A stretch of DNA of 64,000 bases from assembly GCF_009862265.1 (NCBI RefSeq), contig NZ_WWGX01000043.1:58276-122275 (forward strand), in the 5' to 3' direction. Shown here in pieces: positions 53,892-61,047 of the stretch. Numbering within the stretch: position 1 is the stretch's first letter; every line of letters begins with the position of its first letter. The DNA comes from Streptomyces sp. SID8352 (GTDB taxonomy: Bacteria > Actinomycetota > Actinomycetes > Streptomycetales > Streptomycetaceae). Below the pieces are notes generated by a model, which was given only the letters and a program-made list of their open reading frames with translations, ran no database searches and had not been told where the DNA came from. A program made the translations under genes and the position numbers.

Positions 53892-55472
53892 ATGGTTCTT
53901 GTACCCAGCACCCCGGTCGCTCCGCCGGCCATCCCGCCGGCCCCTGGCGACCCGCCCGTCCCGGCCACCGCACCCGCTCCGGCCGCCCCACCCGTCCCGG
54001 GCCCCTCCACCGCTCCGGTCACCGCACCGGTCCCGGGCGCCCCCACCACTCCGGCGGGCACCCCCTCCGCCCCGCTGCGCACCCCCGCCGCAGCGCCCGG
54101 TCCGTTACCCGCCCCCGCACCCCCCGCACTCCCCTCGACCGCCCCGGACGCCACCGGCGGGGTCGGCGGGGCCGGCGCGGTCGTGCGGGAGGGCGCGGCG
54201 CGGGCGGGGGGCTCCTCGGCGGGCATCGGGGCCCCGCCCGTCCTCCCCGGTGCCGCCGGGGAGGAGGGCACCCCCGGCGTACCGGACCCACCGGGCGTCC
54301 GCCTTCTCCCACCGGCCGTCCCACCGGCCACCCCGCCCGAGGCCCCCTCCACGGGCCCGTCCGCCGTCCCTCCCGGCGGAGCCGAGGGCCCCCGCCCCCA
54401 CCTGCTGGGGCTGCTGGGGCGGCACTTCACCCGTGCCGAGTCCAGGGACCGGGCGCTGGCCTACGTCCGCGCCCTGCTGGCCGATCCCACCCGGGGCAGC
54501 GCGGCGGAGATAGCGGAACGGACCGGGGCCGACAGCGCGTGGAGCACCCAGAGACTGCTCACCCGCACGGTCTGGGACGCCGACCTGCTGCGCGACAGCC
54601 TCCGCGCCCATGTCGTGTCGCTCCTGGGCGCGTCCGGACCGTACGCGGTGCTCCGCCGCCACGAACGGACCCGGGTGGGGACGGGAGTCGTCGCGGTCGG
54701 CCCCGGCCGGTCCCGGACGGCGGGCCGGGACCGGGGCATCCAGGTCGCGGCCCTGCTCTGCTACGTCTCACGGGACGCGGGCGCCCTGATCGACCGGGAG
54801 CTGTACCTGCCGCCCAACTGGACCTCGGACCCGGCGCGCTCGGCAAGGGCCGGGGTGCCGCCGGAGCGGCTGGGCCGCCGCAGCATGGCGGAGCTGGGCC
54901 GGGAGATGCTGGAGCGCGCCCTCGCGGCCGAGGTGCCCGTCGGATGGGTGGTCGGAGGCCCGGACTTCGCCGACCCGGCGCTGCGCCAGTGGCTGTGCGT
55001 CCGGCGGCTGCCGTTCTGTGTCGAGCTGCCCCAGCTCCCCCGCCCGGGTGAGGAGCCGGAGACCGCGCCGATGAGGGCGGAGCCCGGCCGGGAGGAGAGC
55101 TGGCAGTTGCTCGGCCGGGGCCTGGGGCCGGCCTACGGGCAGCCGGCACCGGGGTTCCGGCTGACCCTGCTGGCCCGCCGCCGTCCCTCGGGGCGGACCA
55201 CGCGCTTCCTGCTCCACGCGCCCGGCACCACCCCGGAGACCGCCGCGGCCCGCGGAGCGGCGGCAGCCGCCGCCACGGCCGGCCGGGCGGTCGGGGAGGC
55301 CGACACCCGGGCCGGGCTGAGCAGCCATCAGGTGCGCCGCTGGGTGGCCTGGTACCGGCACACCACCCTGGCGATGGCCGCGGCCGCGCTCCGGCTGGAG
55401 GACGCCCCCGGCAGCGCCGCCCCGAGGGCCCCCGGAAACGGCCGTCCGGCCCCCGACGACCCGGACCGGTGA
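53892..55472 (+). CDS. transposase-derived protein (IS701/DDE_5 fold) lacking catalytic residues
   Basis: 526 residues. Residues 1-165 are a Pro/Ala/Thr-rich low-complexity region not found in transposases. From about 175 the sequence follows IS701-type transposases: HFTRAESRDRALAYVRALL, AVWDADLLRDSLRAHVVSLL, ALIDRELYLPPNWT, LEERALAAEVPVGW-like and RRWVAWYRHTTLAMAAAAL. The three acidic catalytic positions are replaced: Asp of VVDET by His (residue 257), Asp of GWVTGD by Gly (356), Glu before VRR by Gln (480). There are no flanking inverted repeats or target duplication. An intact long frame with lost catalysis suggests domestication, perhaps as a DNA-binding regulator. Confidence 0.75.
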   Translation: MVLVPSTPVAPPAIPPAPGDPPVPATAPAPAAPPVPGPSTAPVTAPVPGAPTTPAGTPSAPLRTPAAAPGPLPAPAPPALPSTAPDATGGVGGAGAVVREGAARAGGSSAGIGAPPVLPGAAGEEGTPGVPDPPGVRLLPPAVPPATPPEAPSTGPSAVPPGGAEGPRPHLLGLLGRHFTRAESRDRALAYVRALLADPTRGSAAEIAERTGADSAWSTQRLLTRTVWDADLLRDSLRAHVVSLLGASGPYAVLRRHERTRVGTGVVAVGPGRSRTAGRDRGIQVAALLCYVSRDAGALIDRELYLPPNWTSDPARSARAGVPPERLGRRSMAELGREMLERALAAEVPVGWVVGGPDFADPALRQWLCVRRLPFCVELPQLPRPGEEPETAPMRAEPGREESWQLLGRGLGPAYGQPAPGFRLTLLARRRPSGRTTRFLLHAPGTTPETAAARGAAAAAATAGRAVGEADTRAGLSSHQVRRWVAWYRHTTLAMAAAALRLEDAPGSAAPRAPGNGRPAPDDPDR

Positions 55473-55587
55473 ATTCCCTTTCCGTCCGGAACCCCGGCCC
55501 CCGCACGCAAGTACCGTTCCCTTCCGGGTGTGCTTGCTGCTCCGAGCGGGTGCGTGCTCTAATCGATCGCGGCGGAAATCCAGCAAC

Positions 55588-55606
55588 ACGGTGGGAATCC
55601 CACCGT
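55588..55606. promoter_or_regulatory. 19-base perfect inverted repeat upstream of the sznE-like gene
   Basis: ACGGTGGGA-A-TCCCACCGT, with 9-base arms and a single central base. It lies about 190 bases before the sznE start in a low-GC intergenic region. It has the geometry of an operator; the regulator is unknown (the adjacent transposase-derived protein is one candidate). Confidence 0.6.
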
Positions 55607-55686
55607 ATTCCGCCCCCGTATCTGCTCTGCCGAATCCATTCGGTGCCGGGAATGCCTTCTGTTCGCATGCGGACCCCCTCGATGAA

Positions 55687-55706
55687 CTCCGAATGACATT
55701 TCGGAG
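55687..55706 (+). promoter_or_regulatory. leader hairpin covering the Shine-Dalgarno of a small ORF
   Basis: CTCCGAA (55687-55693) pairs with TTCGGAG (55700-55706) around TGACAT. The right arm contains part of GGAGGG (55703-55708), the ribosome binding site of the ORF at 55710, so folding would hide it. This resembles translation-attenuation leaders. Confidence 0.45.
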
Positions 55707-55709
55707 GGA

Positions 55710-55811
55710 ATGAGGGTTCCCTTTGGGGCCGCGCGGTCCCGGCGTCTGTGCACGCGTGTCTCGACAAGACTGTTCCTACCAGGAGTCTGCGAAGTGACAT
55801 GCCCCAATTGA
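55710..55811 (+). CDS. possible 33-residue leader peptide
   Basis: ATG at 55710 directly after GGAGGGA; 33 codons ending TGA at 55809-55811, overlapping the sznE start (55799) by 13 bases in another frame. The product is basic (eight Arg) with three Cys, the last two in GVCEVTCPN. Overlap with the next start suggests translational coupling. It is below the size at which chance can be dismissed; the support is the strong ribosome binding site, the hairpin over it and the overlap. Confidence 0.35.
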   Translation: MRVPFGAARSRRLCTRVSTRLFLPGVCEVTCPN

Positions 55812-56836
55812 CGAGTGTGACCGGTCTGACGGCCGAGGGAGAGGTCCGGCTGGCCCTGGCCGGGCTGCGCGCCCGGGCCCAGGAGCTGAGCAGGGTGGCG
55901 GAGGCGACGGCCAGGGTCCTGGCCGCGCCGGAAGGTCTGTCGACGGAGGTCCCGGCCTTCCGGGAGTTCGCTCGGGAGTCGGTGCCGCGCTGGCACTTCG
56001 CCATGCTCAACGACCACGAGCGCAACGACGCGCTGGCCACCGCCCTGGAGCGGGTCGTCCCGCAGGACGGCACGGTGCTGGACATCGGCGCCGGCACGGG
56101 TCTGCTGGCCATGATGGCGGTGCGGGCCGGCGCCCGCCACGTCTACAGCTGCGAGACCAATCCGCTGATGGTCGAGGTGGCCCGGCAGGTGGTGGCGGCC
56201 GAGGGCTACGCCGACCGGGTCACCGTGCTGCCCTGCCGCTCCGACGAACTGGTGGTCGGCCGGGACCTGCCCCGCCGGGCGGACGCGCTGGTCTCCGAGA
56301 TCGTGGACTGCGGCCTCATCGGCGAGGGCATCCTGCCCTCCGTCCGCCACGCGCGCCGCGAACTGCTCGCCCCCGACGGGGTGATGCTCCCGCGGAGGGC
56401 CCGGCTGCTCGGATCCCTGCTGCACAGCGAGAACGCGATGAACCTCAACCGGGTCGGCCGGGTCGGCGGGTTCGACGTGTCACGGCTCAACGTCTTCGCC
56501 ACGCCCGGCCACTTCCCGTTCCGGCTGCACACCTGGCCGCACCGCACCCTCTCGGACCCGGTCGAGCTGCTCTCCTTCGACTTCACCGAGGGCCCCCTCG
56601 GGCCGGGCCGCCGCGCCCTGGCGATCCCCGCGCGCGAGTCCGGGACCGTGCACGCGATGGTCGCCTGGTTCGAACTCGACCTGGGCGGCGGGGTGATCCT
56701 GCGCAACTCGCCGGAGAACGTGGGCTCCCACTGGATGCAGGCGCTGATCCCGCTCGCCGAGCCCGTCGAGGCCGTGGCCGGGACCACCGTCCCCCTCGAC
56801 CTCGTCTGGAGCGAGACCCGCCTCTCCCTCGCGTGA
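55799..56836 (+). CDS. sznE: PRMT-like arginine N-methyltransferase (SznE-like)
   Basis: 345 residues from ATG 55799 (AGGAG 13 bases upstream, possibly coupled to the leader ORF). The SAM-binding motif I is VLDIGAGTGLLAMMAVRAGA with acidic SCETNP. Then comes the PRMT 'double-E' loop SEIVDCGLIGEGILPS, whose two Glu clamp a guanidino group, and the C-terminal SHW (THW-loop equivalent) in NVGSHWMQALIPL. These features match PRMT7-like enzymes and the streptozotocin enzyme SznE, which methylates L-arginine to N-omega-methyl-arginine. Adjacent to a SznF-type enzyme that uses exactly that product, so the assignment is strong though inferred. Confidence 0.85.
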   Translation: MPQLTSVTGLTAEGEVRLALAGLRARAQELSRVAEATARVLAAPEGLSTEVPAFREFARESVPRWHFAMLNDHERNDALATALERVVPQDGTVLDIGAGTGLLAMMAVRAGARHVYSCETNPLMVEVARQVVAAEGYADRVTVLPCRSDELVVGRDLPRRADALVSEIVDCGLIGEGILPSVRHARRELLAPDGVMLPRRARLLGSLLHSENAMNLNRVGRVGGFDVSRLNVFATPGHFPFRLHTWPHRTLSDPVELLSFDFTEGPLGPGRRALAIPARESGTVHAMVAWFELDLGGGVILRNSPENVGSHWMQALIPLAEPVEAVAGTTVPLDLVWSETRLSLA

Positions 56837-57038
56837 GACCCGGGGCCGCGCCGCCCCGCCGCCCTCCCGGACCCGGAGCGCCGGGCCGGGCCCGCGGCCC
56901 CGGCGAGACCCCGCTCCGGGCGCGCCCGCCACCCGCGCGACGCCCCCGACCGCGACGCCCCCGACCGCACCGCGCGCGACCCCGGCGCCCGGCCGCCAGG
57001 CCCGCGCCCCCACCGACCAGCGGAAGGCAGACCCGACC

Positions 57039-58460
57039 ATGGCGCACGCATCTGCTCCGTTCCAGCCGTTCGCACTGCGCGGTGACGCGCTGCGCGAGGC
57101 GATCCTGGCCTACGCCGCCAACCCGCTGTACCGGGACAACGAGGAGTGGGAGAACTCCGACAACCCCTACCGCCGACAGTTGCGCCCCCAGGTCCTGCCC
57201 CATCTGGACTTCGACCGGGTGCCGGGCCGCGACAGCGTCCTGGAGTACAGCAGCCTGGCCGCGCAGCGCCTGCTCACCAGCATCTACGAGGCCGACTTGG
57301 TCTTCTTCCCGAGAGCCGGACTGGGCGGGCTGGGCGAGGACTTCCGCAGCTTCTACAGCCCGGACAACCGCGCCCGGGGCGAGCTGATCCGGCCCGCGCT
57401 GGAACGGTTCGCCTTCGGCTTCCTCGACGAGGAGGTGGAGGTCAGCGGCGACTGGACCACCGAGAGCCTGCTCGCCTACCTGGACGGGCTGGACGTCCAC
57501 GCCCGGGGAGGGGCCTCGCCCGCCGAGAAGGCCGTCCGCGACTCCTCCGACCCGCGCCGCGCGGCCCGCATGTGGCTCATCCAGTTCGCCCCGGACTTCC
57601 TCTCCGAGGCGTCGCCGATGGCCCGGAACATCCTCGGGTGCTACGGCGCCGAGCAGTCCGAATGGTTCAAGATCCTGATCGACGAGTACGGCTACGGAGT
57701 TCATCGGACCAAGCACAGCACGCTGTTCGAGTCGACCATGGAATCCGTGGGCCTCGCCCCGGATCTGCACCGGTACTGGCAGTATTACCTGGTGTCCAGT
57801 CTGGCATTGAACAACTACTTCCATTACCTCGGAAAGAACCACGAGTATTTCTTCCGCTACGTCGGCGCGCTCTACTACACGGAGAGCACCCTCGTCGACT
57901 TCTGCCGCCGCGCGGACGGACTTCTCACGGACGTCTTCGAGGGCGGCGCGGACACCCGCTACTTCTCCGAGCACGTCCACATCGACCAGCACCACGGCCG
58001 TATGGCGCTGGAGAAGCTGGTGAAGCCGCTCATCGAGAAGCACGGCACACAGATCATTCCCGAGATCGTGCGCGGCATCGAGGAGTTCCGGCTGCTGGGC
58101 GCCATCGCCGACGAGGACTTCGCCACCCAGATCGCGTGGATGGACGACGCCGACCGCTACAAGGAACTCCACGGCCCCGTGCACGCGGCCATCCAGGAGG
58201 GCCGGGTGACCGCCCCCGTGGCCGACATCGTGGAGCCGCACGGCGAGCTGTCCAACACCCACAGCCACGAGGGCGACGAACTCTGCCACATCGTCAGCGG
58301 CACGATGCGCTTCGTCAGCGGCTTCGACTCGTACCGCATCCTGGAGGCCGGGGAGGGCACCGTGATCCAGCGGAACCGCCTGCACGGCGCGATCATCGAG
58401 TCCGAGGAGTGCGTCTACCAGATCCACTCGGTAGGGGACCACCGCGCATGCCTGTCGTGA
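57039..58460 (+). CDS. sznF: SznF-like diiron/cupin N-nitrosating oxygenase
   Basis: 473 residues. An N-terminal helical dimerisation domain (1-130) precedes a heme-oxygenase-like diiron domain (about 140-345) and a C-terminal cupin (about 390-473). Candidate diiron ligands are E190, E216, H226, E282, H312, D316, H319; candidate cupin iron ligands are H408, H410, H449. These equal the published SznF ligands (as I recall them: E189, E215, H225, E281, H311, D315, H318; H407, H409, H448) shifted by one. SznF hydroxylates N-omega-methyl-arginine twice, then rearranges it to an N-nitrosourea. Locally lower GC (about 57700-57880) is notable. The stop overlaps the Rieske gene by 13 bases; 202 bases separate it from sznE. 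Confidence 0.9.
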   Translation: MAHASAPFQPFALRGDALREAILAYAANPLYRDNEEWENSDNPYRRQLRPQVLPHLDFDRVPGRDSVLEYSSLAAQRLLTSIYEADLVFFPRAGLGGLGEDFRSFYSPDNRARGELIRPALERFAFGFLDEEVEVSGDWTTESLLAYLDGLDVHARGGASPAEKAVRDSSDPRRAARMWLIQFAPDFLSEASPMARNILGCYGAEQSEWFKILIDEYGYGVHRTKHSTLFESTMESVGLAPDLHRYWQYYLVSSLALNNYFHYLGKNHEYFFRYVGALYYTESTLVDFCRRADGLLTDVFEGGADTRYFSEHVHIDQHHGRMALEKLVKPLIEKHGTQIIPEIVRGIEEFRLLGAIADEDFATQIAWMDDADRYKELHGPVHAAIQEGRVTAPVADIVEPHGELSNTHSHEGDELCHIVSGTMRFVSGFDSYRILEAGEGTVIQRNRLHGAIIESEECVYQIHSVGDHRACLS

Positions 58461-58783
58461 CCTTCCGGGCCGCGGGCGCCGGCAACTGCGTCCGCGTCGC
58501 CGACCTGCCCTACGTGTACGTCCGCACCGGGGCCGGCGGCGCCGTCCTGCCCGCCTCCTGCCCGCACCGGGGCGGTCCCCTCAACCTCGCCGAGGTGGAC
58601 CCGGCCGGGCGCCGCCTGGTCTGTCCCTGGCACGAACGGGGCACCTCGCTCGCCCGGCTGCGCCGCCAGGTGCCCGCGGTCCGCTCCGCGGACACCGTCA
58701 CCGCGGTCCTGCCCGGCCCGGCCGACGCGCCCGTGGAACTCTGCCACCTCCCCCTGTCCCCGGCGCTCGACGCCGGGACGTGA
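58448..58783 (+). CDS. Rieske [2Fe-2S] protein
   Basis: 111 residues from ATG 58448, overlapping the end of sznF. The cluster-binding motifs are SCPHRGGPLNL (C-x-H) and VCPWHERG (C-x-x-H), both complete. It is a stand-alone ferredoxin-type Rieske domain with no oxygenase subunit. It most simply supplies electrons to the diiron and/or cupin iron of the preceding enzyme, or to another oxygenase of the pathway. Start is set by the overlap and the conserved beginning FRAAGAGNCVRV. Confidence 0.9.
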   Translation: MPVVTFRAAGAGNCVRVADLPYVYVRTGAGGAVLPASCPHRGGPLNLAEVDPAGRRLVCPWHERGTSLARLRRQVPAVRSADTVTAVLPGPADAPVELCHLPLSPALDAGT

Positions 58784-58832
58784 CCCGCCCGGGGGCGGCC
58801 CCGCGAGGCCGCCCCCGGGAGACAGGAACCCC

Positions 58833-60155
58833 GTGAACCCCACGCCCTCCCCACGGGCCGCCGTCATCGTCGACCCGTTCTCCTCCGGGGCCCGCTACGC
58901 GCCCGAGTTCGCCTCCCTCGGCGTCCCCGCGGTCGCCGTCGGCTCCCTGCCCGAGGTCCCCGCCGTCTACGCCGACTCCTGGGAACCCGCCCGCTACCAG
59001 CGGGTGTTCTCCTTCGACGGCGACCTCGAACGACTGGTCGCGGCGGTCCGCCCGCTCGCCCCGCGCTGCGTGCTGGCGGGCGCCGAGAGCGGCGTCGAAC
59101 TCGCCGACCGCCTCACCGAGCGGCTGCTCCCGGACCAGGCCAACACCCCGGCCCTGGCCGCCGCGCGCCGCGACAAGGGCGCCATGGCCCGGGCGCTGCG
59201 CGCCGCCGGGGTCCCGGTCATCCCCCAGATCTGCACCGACGACGCGGAGGCCGTACGGGACTGGATCGCGCGGGAGGGGCTGCACGGCCGCGACCTGGTC
59301 GTCAAACCGCCCCGGAGCGGCAGCACCGACGGCGTCACCCGGGTCCGGGCCGGTGCGGACTGGCGCGTCCCCTTCGACGCCCAACTCGGCCGGATCAACC
59401 AGTGGCACAACCTCAACGACCGGATGGTGGTCCAGGAGTACGCCCGCGGCACCGAGTACGTCGTCGACACCTTCAGCCACCGGGGGCGGCACACCGTCGC
59501 CGACGTCTGCCGCTACGGCAAGACCGACAACGGCGGCCAGATGGCCGTCTACGAACGGCTCACCTGGACCGCGCCCGACGACCCGGCGGTGCCGGTGCTG
59601 GCCCGCTACGCGGAGGCCGTCCTGGACGCGGTCGGGCTGCGGAACGGCGCCGCCCACATCGAGATCATGCTGACCGCCGCCGGCCCGCGCCTGATCGAGA
59701 TCAACTCCCGCCCGCACGGCGGCGGCCACCCCCTCTTCAACCTGGCCGCCACCGGCGACAGCCAGGTGCGCCGCGCAGCCCGCTGGTTCGTCCGGGAGGA
59801 GGCCCCGCCGCGCGGCTACCGGCTGCTGCGCCACATGTCCGTGGTCTTCCTGATCGCCCGCGTCTCCGGCACCGTCTCCGGCACCGGGGTCCTCGACGGC
59901 ATCCGTGAACTGCCCTCCCACCACCACTCGGCGGTCGGACTCCGCGACGGCGACCGGGTGGAGGCCACCCGCGACCTGCTGGGCACCCTCGCCCTGGGCT
60001 TCGCCGTGCTCGCCCACCCGGACCCCGCCGTGGTCGAGCGCGACGTGGCCGGCGTCCGTGCCATGGAGGCCGCCCTCGTGGTGACCCCCGACCCCGACCC
60101 CGGCCGCGCCTCGGCCGCCGGGCCGCCGGCCGTCGGACGCGGCACGCCCCGGTGA
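58833..60155 (+). CDS. ATP-grasp ligase (L-amino-acid ligase type)
   Basis: 440 residues from GTG 58833. ATP-grasp features: DKGAMARALRAAGVPVIPQ (start of the lid domain), LVVKPPRSGSTDGVTRV (glycine-rich loop with ATP-binding Lys), VVQEYARGTEYVVDTFSH, and the metal/phosphate site HIEIMLTAAGPRLIEINSRPHGGGH (E and N ligands). The arrangement matches carboxylate-amine ligases such as L-amino acid ligases. In a nitrosourea cluster it could activate a carboxylate and join it to an amine, for example linking an arginine-derived intermediate to another amino acid or an amino sugar. Substrate not predictable. Confidence 0.9.
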   Translation: MNPTPSPRAAVIVDPFSSGARYAPEFASLGVPAVAVGSLPEVPAVYADSWEPARYQRVFSFDGDLERLVAAVRPLAPRCVLAGAESGVELADRLTERLLPDQANTPALAAARRDKGAMARALRAAGVPVIPQICTDDAEAVRDWIAREGLHGRDLVVKPPRSGSTDGVTRVRAGADWRVPFDAQLGRINQWHNLNDRMVVQEYARGTEYVVDTFSHRGRHTVADVCRYGKTDNGGQMAVYERLTWTAPDDPAVPVLARYAEAVLDAVGLRNGAAHIEIMLTAAGPRLIEINSRPHGGGHPLFNLAATGDSQVRRAARWFVREEAPPRGYRLLRHMSVVFLIARVSGTVSGTGVLDGIRELPSHHHSAVGLRDGDRVEATRDLLGTLALGFAVLAHPDPAVVERDVAGVRAMEAALVVTPDPDPGRASAAGPPAVGRGTPR

Positions 60156-60823
60156 CCTCGGGCGCCCTCGCGATCGCCACCGGCCCCGTCTTCCTGGCCA
60201 GTTGCGCCGCCGTGGTGTGCGGCCCGGGTCCGGACAGCATGCTGGTGCTGCGCCTGGTCAGCAGGACCCGGCGGCGTGCTCCGGTGCTGGCCGCCGCCCT
60301 GGGCATGCTGCTCGCCGGGACCGGATACGCGGCGCTGGCCGTCAGCGGGAGCATGGCGGTGGTCGCGCTGAGCCCCGGGCTCTTCCTGTTGTGGCGGGCG
60401 GCCGGGGCGCTGGTGCTGGCCTTCACCGGGGCGCGCGCCCTGTGGGAGGCCCTGCGGCCGCCGTCGGCGCCCGACGGACCGGCCGACGCCGGAACGGAGA
60501 GGCCCGGCCGACTGCCGAGGCACCTGCTGCTGGGGTTCCTCAGCACCGCCGGAAACCCCAAGGTCGGGCTGTTCCTCACGGTCTTCCTGCCGCAGTTCGT
60601 GCCGGCCGGGCGTCCCCCGGCCGGGACCCTGCCGCTGCTGGCCGCCGTCTACCTGCTGATCGGCGCCCTCTGGCTGCTGCTGCTCACCGAGGTCGGCGTG
60701 CGCCTGGTGACCGCGGGGCGGCGGGGCGGCCGGGCCGCGTTCCCGCCGTACGCCGCCCGCGCCGGGAACGCCGTCGCGGGACTGGTCCTGCTGGGGCTCG
60801 CCGCCGCCCTGGTGCTCCGGTGA
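60152..60823 (+). CDS. LysE/RhtB family exporter
   Basis: 223 residues from GTG 60152, overlapping the ATP-grasp stop by four bases. About six membrane helices; conserved N-terminal CGPGPDSMLVLRLVSRTRRRAPVLAAALG and the GNPKVGLFLTVFLPQFV motif of LysE proteins. These export basic or modified amino acids and dipeptides. Export of an amino-acid-like product or of toxic methyl-arginine intermediates would fit the operon (inference). Confidence 0.92.
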   Translation: MTSGALAIATGPVFLASCAAVVCGPGPDSMLVLRLVSRTRRRAPVLAAALGMLLAGTGYAALAVSGSMAVVALSPGLFLLWRAAGALVLAFTGARALWEALRPPSAPDGPADAGTERPGRLPRHLLLGFLSTAGNPKVGLFLTVFLPQFVPAGRPPAGTLPLLAAVYLLIGALWLLLLTEVGVRLVTAGRRGGRAAFPPYAARAGNAVAGLVLLGLAAALVLR

Positions 60824-60849
60824 CCCGGCCCCGGGCGAACCGGGCCGGG
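60824..60849 (+). terminator. hairpin terminator of the sznE-lysE operon
   Basis: CCCGGCCC directly after the lysE stop pairs with GGGCCGGG at 60842-60849, loop of 10. It marks the likely end of the plus-strand operon that starts at sznE. Confidence 0.65.
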
Positions 60850-61047
60850 GCGCGGGGCCGTTCACCCCTCGCGGCGGTCCGGGGCCGACGGGCACCGGTG
60901 GACGGATCACCGGAGGAGGGCGCCGGACCCCGGCCGTCTCCCGGGGGCGAACGCTGACCGGCGGTGCCCGTACGGGCCCGGAAGCCGCCCCGGCCCCGCG
61001 TGCGGAGGGCGCCCGTACGCCGGTGGAGCCCGCGGACCGGCGCCCCG

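Larger units (their letters stand above)
55473..55798 (+). promoter_or_regulatory. 326-base leader region of the sznE-like operon
   Basis: Markedly lower GC than its neighbours. It contains a 19-base palindrome (55588-55606), a hairpin at 55687-55706 that includes a Shine-Dalgarno, and a short open frame beginning 55710. The promoter of sznE is expected within it. Other frames here (for example plus 55528-55713) are not supported. Confidence 0.55.

Noticed and set aside
53892..55472. An active IS701 insertion sequence
   Set aside because: All three catalytic acidic positions appear substituted, there is a long extra N-terminal region, and no terminal inverted repeats or target duplication were found.
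55528..55713. 61-codon GTG frame in the sznE leader
   Set aside because: Weak start context and it crosses the hairpins; the ORF at 55710 has better signals.
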